NCBI RefSeq assembly: GCF_003351865.1
Contig: NZ_CP022242.1
Span: forward strand, 124,001 to 188,000
From: Methanofervidicoccus sp. A16
GTDB taxonomy: Archaea > AGJL01 > Methanococci > Methanococcales > Methanococcaceae
Direction of reading: 5' to 3'
Length of the DNA: 64,000 nt
Under the pieces are notes generated by a model. That model saw only the letters and a list, made by a program, of their open reading frames with translations, was not told the DNA's origin and did not search any database. The first letter of the stretch is position 1. Every line of letters begins with the position of its first letter. Positions 39,663 through 47,967 of this stretch are shown piece after piece. Both the position numbers and the translations under genes were made by a program.

Positions 39663-40580
39663 ATGGAAGTATGTAGCGTTTGTAAGGAAAAGAAGTCTAT
39701 CTACTATCAGCGCCACTCAGGTTTAAGGTTCTGTAGGGAATGTTTTATAAAGTATATAAAAAAGAAGGTTAGGAAAACACTAGGTAAAAAGATAATAAGA
39801 CAGAATGTTAAAATTGGAATGGGAATAAGTGGAGGTAAGGACAGTTTAGTAATGGCCTATCTATTGAGGGAGTACTACGCTCCAATACCTAACTCAGAGG
39901 TTATTGGGCTAATAGTGGATGAGGGAATAGAGGGATTTAGAAAAAAGGGAATAGAGATAGCGATAGAGTTCTGTGAAAAGTACGATATACCTTACTATAT
40001 AGCTACCTTTGAGGAATACATAGGATGTACCTTAGATAGCATAGTAGAGAGGGCTAAGGAGAAAAATATAACAGCCAACCCCTGTACCTTCTGTGGCGTA
40101 ATTAGAAGGAGGATATTGAACAACATGGCTTTAGAGAGGAGGTGTAATTACCTGGCAATAGGTCATAACTTAGATGATGTTGCCCAGGCAGTAATGATGA
40201 ATTACATAGAAGGAGATATTAAGAAATTGGCTATACTGGGAAGGAATATTGAACATCCTAAGTTTGTCAAGAGGATCAAACCTTTAAAGTATATTCCTGA
40301 GGATGAAGTAAAACTCTTTGCAGATCTCTTGGGCATTAAATACCACAGTGAACCCTGTCCATATTCCTCCCTATCCTACAGGAGTGAAATCTCGGATATC
40401 TTAGATCTTTTAGAGGAGAGGCATCCAGGGAGGAAGTATTCCATTGTTGCAGGTTTTGAGAGGTTGGTAAAGTATCTACCTGTCGAAAAGGAGAGAGGTG
40501 TATGTAAGTACTGTGGTAATCCTTCTGCATCTGATGTATGTAAGGTATGTGAGATTTTAAAGAAGTTGAACATAATTTAA
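39663..40580 (+). CDS. ncsA: tRNA 2-thiouridine synthetase, NcsA/Ncs6/TtuA family
   Basis: A 305-residue PP-loop enzyme that adenylates tRNA uridine and installs sulfur. Zinc knuckles occur at the N-terminus (C4, C7, C24, C27) and C-terminus (CKYCG ... CKVC). The PP-loop SGGKDS is at 56-61. The central CTFCG with a later EPCPYSS supplies cysteines for Fe-S or persulfide chemistry. This pattern fits NcsA/Ncs6 (U34) or TtuA (U54); I favour NcsA. AGGGAT precedes the ATG at 39663; the GTG at 39645 in the same frame overlaps that site's upstream side and was rejected. Confidence 0.87.
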   Translation: MEVCSVCKEKKSIYYQRHSGLRFCRECFIKYIKKKVRKTLGKKIIRQNVKIGMGISGGKDSLVMAYLLREYYAPIPNSEVIGLIVDEGIEGFRKKGIEIAIEFCEKYDIPYYIATFEEYIGCTLDSIVERAKEKNITANPCTFCGVIRRRILNNMALERRCNYLAIGHNLDDVAQAVMMNYIEGDIKKLAILGRNIEHPKFVKRIKPLKYIPEDEVKLFADLLGIKYHSEPCPYSSLSYRSEISDILDLLEERHPGRKYSIVAGFERLVKYLPVEKERGVCKYCGNPSASDVCKVCEILKKLNII

Positions 40581-40656
40581 ATATAGAGATAAATAAATGT
40601 GAATTTATAAATACTATTAATAAAAATTACGCAAATAAAAAAATAAGGTTTTGAAC

Positions 40657-41895
40657 ATGATAACAGATGGAAGAAAAATACTGGAGGTTGGTATAGGACA
40701 ATCTACAGATCCTACTGAAGCTATTGAGGAGGCTCTAGAGGGTTGTAGAAAACCAGATTTAACCATAGTATTTGCATCCTCCGACTTAGATCCTAACGAA
40801 GTTTACAGGGAGATAAAGGAAAAAGTTGGAAATTCCCATATAATAGGAGGTACTACTGCAGGGGAGTTTTCCAGTGCAGTTGAGAAACCGCAGAAAGGCA
40901 CTGTAGCAGTGATGACGCTGAAAAGCCCCTACCTTAAAGTTGGTGTTGGTGTAGGTGAGGGAATATCCAAGAATCCCTTTGAATGTGGAAAGGAGGCAAT
41001 TAGCAAAGCCTATGCCTCTTTAAAGGACAACCCTACAGCATCTGCAGTAATATCCATCGCCTTTATGAAGAAAAAGGGGCTAGATCTCTTGAAGATGAAA
41101 CCTTTCGTTAATATCATTCTTCCAGATGGTTTGGCAGGGGTTGAGGAGGAATTTATAAAGGGAATTGTATCGGCTGTTGGATGTAATCAGTGTATCATAG
41201 GTGGATCCACTGGAGATGACTTAAAATTTAAAAGAACCTATCAGTTTGGTAACGGTGTATATACAGATGCAGGTGTAGTGGCTACCTTGAGCAGTGCCCT
41301 AAAGATAGGTACTGGATATGGCCATCCCTTCTATCCTACAGATGCAGGTGCTGTTATTACCAAGTCTAAGGGAAGAGTAGTCTATGAGTTAGATGGTAGA
41401 CCTGCCTCTGAAGTTATGAGGGATTTACTTGAAGTGGATGAACTAACCCCTGAAATATTCTCTCAGACACCTGTAGGTGTTAAATCTTCAGATGTTTATG
41501 GGGAGTATATTATAAAAAGCCCTGCAAATGTGAAGCCAGATGGTAGTATAACTTTCTATTCTGAAGTTCCTACTGGATGTTATTTAACTATCATGGATAC
41601 TGATAAAGAACACATCATCGAATCTTTTAAAAGAACTATACTTAATGCTATAGAAGATGCAGGAGATCCAGAGGAGATAGGTGCAATTGTCATATTTAAC
41701 TGTATATTGAGACACTTACTTACAGAAAGAGAAGGAATAAACGATCTTAAGATAATAAAGGAGTTGGTAGGTGATGTTCCAGTAATTGGATTTAACACCT
41801 ATGGAGAGCAGGGGAGTACTTTAGGGGGATCTATAGGCCATTACAATCAAACCTCTACTGTGTTATTGCTGAGTAATGAGGTAATCTCTAGGTAG
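40657..41895 (+). CDS. FIST-domain protein (ligand-sensing FIST_N + FIST_C)
   Basis: A 412-residue soluble protein. The N-terminal half has the FIST pattern (SSDLDPNEVYREIKEKVG, then IIGGTTAGEFS). The centre has CIIGGSTGDDLKF, and the C-terminal FIST_C half ends in VIGFNTYGEQG. FIST domains are thought to bind small ligands such as amino acids and are often fused to signalling outputs; none is fused here. AAGGTT lies 6 nt before the ATG at 40657 and a TTG two codons earlier is unlikely. It stands alone upstream of nrpR, separated by 362 bases, so no operon partner indicates its signal. Confidence 0.85.
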   Translation: MITDGRKILEVGIGQSTDPTEAIEEALEGCRKPDLTIVFASSDLDPNEVYREIKEKVGNSHIIGGTTAGEFSSAVEKPQKGTVAVMTLKSPYLKVGVGVGEGISKNPFECGKEAISKAYASLKDNPTASAVISIAFMKKKGLDLLKMKPFVNIILPDGLAGVEEEFIKGIVSAVGCNQCIIGGSTGDDLKFKRTYQFGNGVYTDAGVVATLSSALKIGTGYGHPFYPTDAGAVITKSKGRVVYELDGRPASEVMRDLLEVDELTPEIFSQTPVGVKSSDVYGEYIIKSPANVKPDGSITFYSEVPTGCYLTIMDTDKEHIIESFKRTILNAIEDAGDPEEIGAIVIFNCILRHLLTEREGINDLKIIKELVGDVPVIGFNTYGEQGSTLGGSIGHYNQTSTVLLLSNEVISR

Positions 41896-42257
41896 GATTT
41901 TTACACTTTTTAGTCAACTGTATAATAACTATAATAATTAAATAATAACAATAATTAGAGTAAAAAATTAATAAATAAAAAAATTAAAAAAATTCTCTAA
42001 GAAAAAAGATTAAAAATTTTATCTTTCTTTCCTCTCGAGTATAATGATATAGTCCAGGAAATAAGAGATATATCCACTTTAATTTTAATAATTTTTAATT
42101 TTTATTTTAATTTCTTAATATTTTTTTATTTTAGAGGTTCTCGATTGTAGTATTTGTTCAAAAATCTGTTCAAAAAGTTTTGCATTTAAAAAGCGTATAT
42201 AACTATTTGTACTAGGTAGTAATTCACAAGTTTTTTATTCATTACAACGGTGATACC
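41896..42257. other. Intergenic region upstream of nrpR
   Basis: AT-rich with a TATA-like element near 42188-42202. I looked for a clear NrpR operator (GGAA-N6-TTCC) and did not find one here, so autoregulation is not supported by eye. Confidence 0.4.
42188..42202 (+). promoter_or_regulatory. Probable TATA/BRE promoter of nrpR
   Basis: AAAAAGCGTATATAA resembles the BRE/TATA strings of the tRNA promoters here and lies 56 bases before the TTG start of nrpR, leaving a short leader. Confidence 0.45.
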
Positions 42258-43880
42258 TTGGAAAACGATTTAGATGAGAAACTTATAGAGATACTAAGTA
42301 TATTAACCAAGTACGACAGACCTGTAGGTGCCAAGATAATAGCAGATGAACTTAAGAAACGGGGTTATGAGTTAGGGGAGAGGGCAGTTAGGTATCATCT
42401 TCAACTACTAGATGAGAAAGGCTTAACTGAGAAGGTAGGATACCACGGTAGAGTTATAACTGAAAAGGGGTTAGAGGAGTTAAATAAGGCGAACATATCC
42501 TACAGGGTGGGATTTGTATTCTCTAAGATATTGGAAAAGATGTATCTATCAGACTTTCCAAGGAGTGTTATAATCAACAGGTCGATAGTAGAGGGGGATT
42601 ATAGGGAAGTTAAGAAGTTGGTATTGAAGGTTATAGATAGTGGTTTTTCCATAGGAGATTTTATAAATATAAGGAGGGATGGAGATTTTATCACAGTTGA
42701 GACTCTATGTTCCATAACCTTTGACAGTTACCTTATGAAGAAGGGCGTATATCCTATGATAAAGTATGGAGGTATAGTTAAATTTGAAGATTACGAACCT
42801 GTGGCATTTGAAGGTGTTATAGACTTCAGTAAGTCATCTATAGATCCCTTAGAGGCATTTATTACTCGGGGAAAAACTGATGTACTTGGAATTATAGAAA
42901 ACGGCGAGGGGTACCTACCTGCAAACTTCAGGGTTATTCCCAATATAGCGTTGGATAGATTTGAAAACATTATAAAACAGGATATACTCAATGGGATACT
43001 AAGTTACGGCGAGGAGAATGTATTAGGGCTAAGTTTAAATGAGGGTGAGGTGGGGATAGTGCTTGTAGGTGGATTATCTCCTATATGTCCCTTGGTGGAA
43101 AAGGGGTATTCAGTTAAGATCAGTGCGGCAACTGATGTTGTAGATATCTCCAATATAAAAACAGTGAGTGTAAGTAAAAGGTATTTAAAGCCTGTGAAGA
43201 GGAAGGGGAAGGTTAAGATAGTATCTGTATTCTCCAAGATGCTCTCCATGATACATAAGGTAGATTACTGTATCGAAGATGGAGAGGGTAAGGTCTTAGT
43301 AAATAGATGTTGCATAGATAAAAAATATGAGGAGGAGGTGTTGGAGGCACTTAATAGATGTTATAAAATGGGAATTATGGTATCTGACAGGGTAGGTTTT
43401 GAATATAAAGGAAACAACTTAGTGGTAACTACCATATGTTCCTCTACAGTGGATGGAATACTTATAAGGTACGGCGTTCCCCTGATTCCATACTGCGGGG
43501 GTATATTGGAACTTTCAAAGGATAGGTTTATAGAGATCATCTCCTACGACGGCACCTCATTGGATCCCCATGAGATATTCCTCAACAGAATAGACGGTAA
43601 AAGTACAGTCCTATCTGGAGTTAGAAAGGCCCCAATGGTTGCAAGGGATAGGTTAATCCAGTTATTGAAATCTCTAAACTGGAAAGGTATACACAAGGTA
43701 GGGAAACCTAATAACGATATATGTGGTGTTAAAGTTGATAAGAGTATGTTTGGATATATAAGTTTTGGAGGTATGAATCCCTTCGCTGTACTTAAAAGTA
43801 GAGGTGTGCCTGTAGAGGTTTCTGCACTTCATGGGGTTGTAGATTACAGTAAGTTGACTCCTATAGAAGAGTTAATATAG
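42258..43880 (+). CDS. nrpR: Nitrogen-regulation repressor NrpR
   Basis: A 540-residue NrpR, the 2-oxoglutarate-responsive repressor of nitrogen-assimilation genes in Methanococcales. Residues 1-80 form a winged helix (ELGERAVRYHLQLLDEKG). Two tandem NrpR effector domains follow (about 85-310 and 320-540), each with the conserved LCSITFDS or ICSSTVDG and a DPLEAF or DPHEIF segment. The two-domain architecture with HTH is the M. maripaludis/M. jannaschii type. The start is a TTG with GGTGAT 3 nt upstream. No nitrogen-fixation or glnA gene is in the window, so its targets lie elsewhere. Confidence 0.95.
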   Translation: MENDLDEKLIEILSILTKYDRPVGAKIIADELKKRGYELGERAVRYHLQLLDEKGLTEKVGYHGRVITEKGLEELNKANISYRVGFVFSKILEKMYLSDFPRSVIINRSIVEGDYREVKKLVLKVIDSGFSIGDFINIRRDGDFITVETLCSITFDSYLMKKGVYPMIKYGGIVKFEDYEPVAFEGVIDFSKSSIDPLEAFITRGKTDVLGIIENGEGYLPANFRVIPNIALDRFENIIKQDILNGILSYGEENVLGLSLNEGEVGIVLVGGLSPICPLVEKGYSVKISAATDVVDISNIKTVSVSKRYLKPVKRKGKVKIVSVFSKMLSMIHKVDYCIEDGEGKVLVNRCCIDKKYEEEVLEALNRCYKMGIMVSDRVGFEYKGNNLVVTTICSSTVDGILIRYGVPLIPYCGGILELSKDRFIEIISYDGTSLDPHEIFLNRIDGKSTVLSGVRKAPMVARDRLIQLLKSLNWKGIHKVGKPNNDICGVKVDKSMFGYISFGGMNPFAVLKSRGVPVEVSALHGVVDYSKLTPIEELI

Positions 43881-43941
43881 ATTAAAAAATTTATTTAAAA
43901 AATAATCATTATAAAAATATTTAAATATATTAAATTAGAAT

Positions 43942-43958
43942 CGAAAGTTATATATATC
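43942..43958 (+). promoter_or_regulatory. BRE/TATA promoter of tRNA-Ser and the ribosomal cluster
   Basis: CGAAAGTTATATATATC matches the other tRNA promoters in this window and sits about 41 bases before the tRNA-Ser 5' end. It may also drive the ribosomal genes that follow closely. Confidence 0.65.
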
Positions 43959-43998
43959 ACAACTGTATATTATAAATACTGCCAAGTAGATGGTATGT

Positions 43999-44086
43999 GC
44001 AGAGGTAGTCTAGCCTGGTAAGGCGTGGGACTGGAAATCCCATGGGGCTTTGCCCCGCGGGGGTTCAAATCCCCCCCTCTGCGCCA
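43999..44086 (+). tRNA. tRNA-Ser(GGA)
   Basis: A class II tRNA: acceptor GCAGAGG/CCTCTGC, anticodon loop CTGGAAA (anticodon GGA, reading UCC/UCU), long variable arm GGGGCTTTGCCCC, T arm GGGGGTTCAAATCCCCC, discriminator G73 and encoded CCA. It lies directly upstream of rps13. Confidence 0.97.
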
Positions 44087-44144
44087 TTTTTTTATTTATT
44101 TTTCTTTTTTTTATAAACACGACTATTTTTTGGAGGTGCTTATA

Positions 44145-44600
44145 TTGAGTCAGGGGGAATTTAGGCATAGATTGAGGATCTCTAAAACAGATATAGATGG
44201 AAATGCTCCATTAGAGTTTGCCCTACAGGATATTAAAGGTATAGGTAAAGCCATGGCTAAAGCCATAGTTAGAGTTGCAAAATTAGATGGACAAAGACCT
44301 GCAGGTTACCTAACTGATGAGGATGTTAAAAAGATAGAGGATATATTAAGAGATCCTGCGAAACACGGAATCCCATCGTGGATGTTTAACAGAAAGAGGG
44401 ATCCTTACTCAGGAGAAGATAGACACCTGATAGAGAGTGACTGGATACTTGCAGTCCAACAAGACATAGCAACTATGAAGAGGATCAGGTGTTATAGAGG
44501 AATTAGGCATGAGTTAGGACTACCATGTAGAGGTCAGAGAACTAGAAGTACATTTAGAAGAGGTCCTACAGTTGGTGTTAGTAGGAAGAAGAAAAAGTAA
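44145..44600 (+). CDS. rps13: Ribosomal protein uS13
   Basis: A 151-residue uS13. It opens SQGEFRHRLRISKTDIDG and contains the helix-turn DIKGIGKAMAKAI and the basic RNA-binding tail (RCYRGIRHELGLPCRGQRT) typical of S13. The start is a TTG at 44145 with GGAGGTG about 9 bases upstream. A longer in-frame reading beginning at 44025 runs through tRNA-Ser and is false. It heads the rps13-rps4-rps11-rpoD-rpl18e-rpl13-rps9-rpoN order conserved in archaea. Confidence 0.97.
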   Translation: MSQGEFRHRLRISKTDIDGNAPLEFALQDIKGIGKAMAKAIVRVAKLDGQRPAGYLTDEDVKKIEDILRDPAKHGIPSWMFNRKRDPYSGEDRHLIESDWILAVQQDIATMKRIRCYRGIRHELGLPCRGQRTRSTFRRGPTVGVSRKKKK

Positions 44601-44615
44601 TATAAGGTGAGAGTA

Positions 44616-45155
44616 ATGGGAGATCCTAGGCGATTGAAAAAGAAGTACGATACTCCTAACCATCCCTGGATTGGGGAGAGAATTAAAAGAGAGAAAGAAC
44701 TTTTAAATAAATACGGTCTTGTAAACAAGAGAGAACTTTGGAAGATGGAGACTAGATTGAGAAAGTTCAGAAGACAGGCTAGGAAGTTGATAAGTGATAC
44801 CTCCAAACAGGGAGCAAAGGAGGCTAAGCAGTTGTTTAGCATCCTAAGAAGATATGGAATATTGGTTAAAGAAGATCCAACTTTGGATGACGTCCTCTCC
44901 CTTACTGTAGAGGATATACTGGAGAGAAGATTACAGACTATAGTATTTAGAAAAGGGCTGGCAAGAACTATAAAACAGGCTAGGCAATTTATAGTCCATG
45001 GGCATATCGCTATTAAAGGTAGGAGAGTTACTGCACCTAGTTATTTAGTACCAGTTGACGAAGAGGATCATATAACCTATGCTCCAACCTCTCCATTGGC
45101 CTCCAAGGATCACCCTGAGAGGGTGAAAGTGGTAACTACTGAGGAGGGCAATTAA
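44616..45155 (+). CDS. rps4: Ribosomal protein uS4
   Basis: A 179-residue archaeal uS4 with start MGDPRRLKKKYDTPNHPW and the S4 RNA-binding domain (RRLQTIVFRKGLARTIKQAR, then FIVHGHIAIKGRRV). It binds 16S rRNA early in small-subunit assembly. GGTGA at 44606-44610 lies 5 nt before the ATG at 44616; the GTG overlapping it is not the start. It is 15 bases from rps13 and part of the same operon. Confidence 0.97.
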   Translation: MGDPRRLKKKYDTPNHPWIGERIKREKELLNKYGLVNKRELWKMETRLRKFRRQARKLISDTSKQGAKEAKQLFSILRRYGILVKEDPTLDDVLSLTVEDILERRLQTIVFRKGLARTIKQARQFIVHGHIAIKGRRVTAPSYLVPVDEEDHITYAPTSPLASKDHPERVKVVTTEEGN

Positions 45156-45177
45156 AAATTTTGAGTAAGGTGATAAG

Positions 45178-45552
45178 ATGGGTGGAAGATGGGGGGTTGT
45201 CCACATCTATGCCTCCTACAACAACACTATAATACATGTTACAGACATAACAGGAGCAGAGACTATTGCTAGGATCTCTGGAGGTATGATTGTAAAGAAC
45301 CAGAAAGATGAGTCCTCTCCATATGCAGCTATGCAGGGGGCATTTAAAATAGCTGAAATGATAAGAGAAAAAGGTATTGATAAGGTCCATATAAAGGTAA
45401 GAGCCCCTGGAGGTAGTGGGCCAAAAAACCCAGGACCTGGAGCCCAGGCTGCAATTAGGGCTTTGGCAAGAGCAGGAATACAGATCGGTAGAATAGAAGA
45501 TGTAACTCCAATACCTCATGATGGAACTACTCCAAAGAAGAAGTACAGGTAA
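45178..45552 (+). CDS. rps11: Ribosomal protein uS11
   Basis: A 124-residue uS11. It starts [20 protein letters not shown] and has the conserved RNA-binding end [33 protein letters not shown]. It lines the mRNA path on the 30S platform. GGTGATAAG precedes the ATG. It lies between rps4 and rpoD as in other Euryarchaeota. Length is normal. Confidence 0.98.
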   Translation: MGGRWGVVHIYASYNNTIIHVTDITGAETIARISGGMIVKNQKDESSPYAAMQGAFKIAEMIREKGIDKVHIKVRAPGGSGPKNPGPGAQAAIRALARAGIQIGRIEDVTPIPHDGTTPKKKYR

Positions 45553-45573
45553 ATTATCTAATTTGGTGGTATC

Positions 45574-46149
45574 TTGATATCTGATATTCAGAAGGAAAAA
45601 ACACGAATAGGGGATATCCTCAGGTTTAAATTAAAGGGACCCCTTTCCTTTTCCAATGCCCTAAGGAGGATAATGATATCAGAGGTACCTACATACGCTA
45701 TTGAATACGTTTATATCTATGAAAACACATCCTCCATGTATGATGAGTTGATAGCCCATAGACTAGGCCTTATCCCAATAAAGGGAATGCCCCTTAGTAA
45801 AGAGGAGGTTATAACATTTGTTCTCAACAAGGAAGGCCCCTGTACTGTATACTCGGGGGATCTAAGATCTGAAACAGGAGAAGTTGCATTTAAAAATATT
45901 CCTATTGTTAAGTTGAAAGAAGGACAGAAGTTAAAGTTAGAATGTGAGGCTGTAGTAGGTATAGGAAAGGTACATGCAAAGTGGCAACCTTGTAATTGTA
46001 CATACAAACAGATTGATGAGAATGAAGTTGAATTTTTAGTGGAGTCTCATGGTAATATGGAACCTGAGGAAATACTAGTTTCATCTATTGAGATATTAAA
46101 GGGTAAAGGGGAAAAACTTCTAAAGGAGTTGGAAACACTAGAGGAATAA
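45574..46149 (+). CDS. rpoD: DNA-directed RNA polymerase subunit Rpo3 (D)
   Basis: A 191-residue subunit D, the archaeal counterpart of bacterial alpha and eukaryal Rpb3, which nucleates polymerase assembly with subunit L. The dimerisation region [20 protein letters not shown] and the [10 protein letters not shown] motif are diagnostic. It lacks a full ferredoxin-like cysteine set, keeping only the PCNC pair in the insert, so no Fe-S cluster is expected. The start is a TTG with GGTGGT upstream. It is tightly spaced within the ribosomal operon. Confidence 0.96.
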   Translation: MISDIQKEKTRIGDILRFKLKGPLSFSNALRRIMISEVPTYAIEYVYIYENTSSMYDELIAHRLGLIPIKGMPLSKEEVITFVLNKEGPCTVYSGDLRSETGEVAFKNIPIVKLKEGQKLKLECEAVVGIGKVHAKWQPCNCTYKQIDENEVEFLVESHGNMEPEEILVSSIEILKGKGEKLLKELETLEE

Positions 46150-46159
46150 GGTGGGATCT

Positions 46160-46522
46160 ATGAGAGAACCTAAGGCAACTAATCCAAGAATCTTAAAGTT
46201 GATAGAAACACTTAAATTTGAATCCTACAGAACTCAGAGAAAGATCTGGAAGGATTTAGCAAGGAGATTATCGAAACCTGCTAGAAGGAGGGCAGAGGTA
46301 AATATAAGTAAAATAAATAGATATACAAAAGAAGGGGAGATAGTAGTTGTTCCAGGTAAGGTGTTAGGTGCTGGAAAGTTGAATCACAAGGTAACTGTTG
46401 CTGCACTCTCCTTCTCCGAAGGTGCAAGGAGGGCTATTGAAGAAGTAGGGGGAAGGTGTATAACTATCGAGGAGTTAATTAAGGAAAATCCTAAAGGTGT
46501 CCAAATAAGGATTATGGCATAA
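46160..46522 (+). CDS. rpl18e: Ribosomal protein eL18
   Basis: A 120-residue eL18, homologous to the uL15 C-terminal domain. The [15 protein letters not shown] start, [15 protein letters not shown] and [20 protein letters not shown] are all conserved. GGTGGGATC precedes the ATG at 46160, so the GTG at 46151 overlapping the site was not used. It follows rpoD after 10 bases. Confidence 0.97.
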   Translation: MREPKATNPRILKLIETLKFESYRTQRKIWKDLARRLSKPARRRAEVNISKINRYTKEGEIVVVPGKVLGAGKLNHKVTVAALSFSEGARRAIEEVGGRCITIEELIKENPKGVQIRIMA

Positions 46523-46542
46523 TTGAAACACAGGTGAAAGGT

Positions 46543-46956
46543 ATGGTAGTTATAGACGCTAAAAATGCAGTTGCTGGAAGGTTGGCATCTTATGCTGCCA
46601 AATTAGCCCTCTCAGGAGAAGAGGTATTGATAATAAATGCAGAGAAGGCAATAATAACTGGAAACAGAGAATATATCTTCAAGCAGTTTCTCCAGAAAAG
46701 ACATAGAAAAAGTATAACTAACCCAAGAAGAATGGGTCCAAAGTATCCAAGAAGGCCCGATGATATTCTTAGAAGAATGATAAGAGGCATGCTACCATAC
46801 AAGAAGGCAAAGGGAAGGGAAGCATTTAAGAGAGTTAAGGTTACAGTAGGAACTCCAGAGGGCGTAACTCCAGATATCACCTACAACAAGATGCCAAATA
46901 CCCACAAGTTTGTAACTATTGGAGAAATCAGTAGACATCTAGGAGCTAAATTTTAA
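46543..46956 (+). CDS. rpl13: Ribosomal protein uL13
   Basis: A 137-residue uL13. Conserved segments include VIDAKNAVAGRLASYAAKLA, then NAEKAIITGNRE, and MIRGMLPYKKAKGREAFKRV. AGGTGA at 46532-46537 lies five bases before the ATG at 46543, which is preferred over the GTG within that site. It lies between rpl18e and rps9 as usual for archaea. Confidence 0.97.
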   Translation: MVVIDAKNAVAGRLASYAAKLALSGEEVLIINAEKAIITGNREYIFKQFLQKRHRKSITNPRRMGPKYPRRPDDILRRMIRGMLPYKKAKGREAFKRVKVTVGTPEGVTPDITYNKMPNTHKFVTIGEISRHLGAKF

Positions 46957-46969
46957 AAGGGGTGGTTAG

Positions 46970-47374
46970 GTGAAGGTAGTACATACTGTCGGTAAAAGGA
47001 AAACCTCCATTGCAAGGGCTACTGCAAGGGAGGGAAAGGGTAGAATTAGGATAAATAAGGTGCCTATTGAACTTTTCGGACCGAAATATTTAAATATGAG
47101 GTTGATGGAACCTATAATACTGGCTGGAGATGTAATAAACACCATGGATATTGATATTACAGTTAAAGGGGGAGGGGTTTCAGGACAAATAGATGCAGTA
47201 AGAACAGCCTTAGGTAAGGCCATCGTTGAATTCACTGGAAGTATGGAGATAAAGAAGAAGTTCTTAGAGTACGATAGGACGTTGTTAGTTAGTGATGCAA
47301 GAAGAACTGAGCCCCATAAACCAAGTAGGTCCACCAAGGGACCAAGGGCCAAGAGACAGAAGTCTTACAGATAA
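46970..47374 (+). CDS. rps9: Ribosomal protein uS9
   Basis: A 134-residue uS9. It starts at a GTG with GGGGTGG upstream, reads KVVHTVGKRKTSIARATARE, and ends with the basic tail ending KRQKSYR that reaches the P-site tRNA. The GGVSGQIDAVRTALGKAI core is conserved. Full length; part of the operon. Confidence 0.98.
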   Translation: MKVVHTVGKRKTSIARATAREGKGRIRINKVPIELFGPKYLNMRLMEPIILAGDVINTMDIDITVKGGGVSGQIDAVRTALGKAIVEFTGSMEIKKKFLEYDRTLLVSDARRTEPHKPSRSTKGPRAKRQKSYR

Positions 47375-47406
47375 ATTTCCCTATTATTTTTTTGGTGGTA
47401 ACTGTG

Positions 47407-47622
47407 GTGATGTTTCCTATTAGATGTTTCTCTTGTGGAGCTGTAATATCTGAGGTATATGAGGAGTATCGCTCCCGGTTGATGAAGGGGGAGGATCCCA
47501 AAGAAATACTAGACGACTTAGGAATTAAAAAGTACTGCTGCAGGAGGATGTTTATATCCCACAGGATAGATGAAGATGGTAGAGAAATATTTGACGATAT
47601 GATGGAACATGATTCCTACTAA
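47407..47622 (+). CDS. rpoN: DNA-directed RNA polymerase subunit Rpo10 (N)
   Basis: A subunit N of about 71 residues (Rpb10 homologue) that stabilises the D/L platform. The zinc-binding motif CFSCG and paired cysteines YCCRRM are diagnostic. The start is ambiguous: GTG at 47404 or 47407 and ATG at 47410 all lie after GGTGGT at 47394-47399; the second GTG gives the best spacing. Homologues begin close to MFPIRCFSCG. It is followed 10 bases later by tRNA-Pro, so the tRNA may be cut from this operon's transcript. Confidence 0.96.
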   Translation: MMFPIRCFSCGAVISEVYEEYRSRLMKGEDPKEILDDLGIKKYCCRRMFISHRIDEDGREIFDDMMEHDSY

Positions 47623-47632
47623 GTTTTTATGT

Positions 47633-47710
47633 GGGACTGTGGGGTAGCCTGGTCTATCCTGCGCGTCTGGGGGGCGCGCGACCCGAGTTCAAATCTCGGC
47701 AGTCCCACCA
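47633..47710 (+). tRNA. tRNA-Pro(GGG)
   Basis: Cloverleaf with acceptor GGGACTG/CAGTCCC, anticodon loop CTGGGGG (anticodon GGG) on a very GC-rich stem, T arm CCGAGTTCAAATCTCGG, discriminator A73 and encoded CCA. It is embedded between rpoN and rpoK with no separate promoter apparent, so it is likely processed from the ribosomal operon transcript. Confidence 0.96.
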
Positions 47711-47755
47711 TTTTTATTTTTTATTTATGTTTAAACCAGTATCTTGGTGTTTTTT

Positions 47756-47929
47756 ATGAGATACACTAGGTTTGAAAAGGCCAGACTCATTGGAGCGAGA
47801 TCTTTACAGATCTCAGATGGAGCCTATTTAACTGTTGAAACAGAAAAAGAATCCTCCTTAGATATTGCCAGGGAGGAGTTTGAGAGGGGAAAAATACCTC
47901 TAATAGCAAAACCTAAAAAAAGATACTAA
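47756..47929 (+). CDS. rpoK: DNA-directed RNA polymerase subunit Rpo6 (K)
   Basis: A 57-residue subunit K (Rpb6/omega homologue). RYTRFEKARLIGARSLQISD, a run of conserved RNAP-contacting residues, is followed by ARIA-type sequence SLDIAREEFERGKIPL. GGTG lies 6 nt before the ATG at 47756; the in-frame upstream TTG at 47744 overlaps that site and is not used. It lies between tRNA-Pro and the enolase-like gene, the same order as in many Euryarchaeota. Confidence 0.96.
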   Translation: MRYTRFEKARLIGARSLQISDGAYLTVETEKESSLDIAREEFERGKIPLIAKPKKRY

Positions 47930-47967
47930 CTCTTTTTTTTATTATAAATTCTTAGAGGTAGATCTCT

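Noticed and set aside
41896-42257. NrpR operator in front of nrpR
   Set aside because: No convincing GGAA-N6-TTCC palindrome was found by eye.
44025-44144. N-terminal extension of rps13
   Set aside because: This reading frame runs through tRNA-Ser; the TTG at 44145 with GGAGGTG upstream matches known uS13 N-termini.
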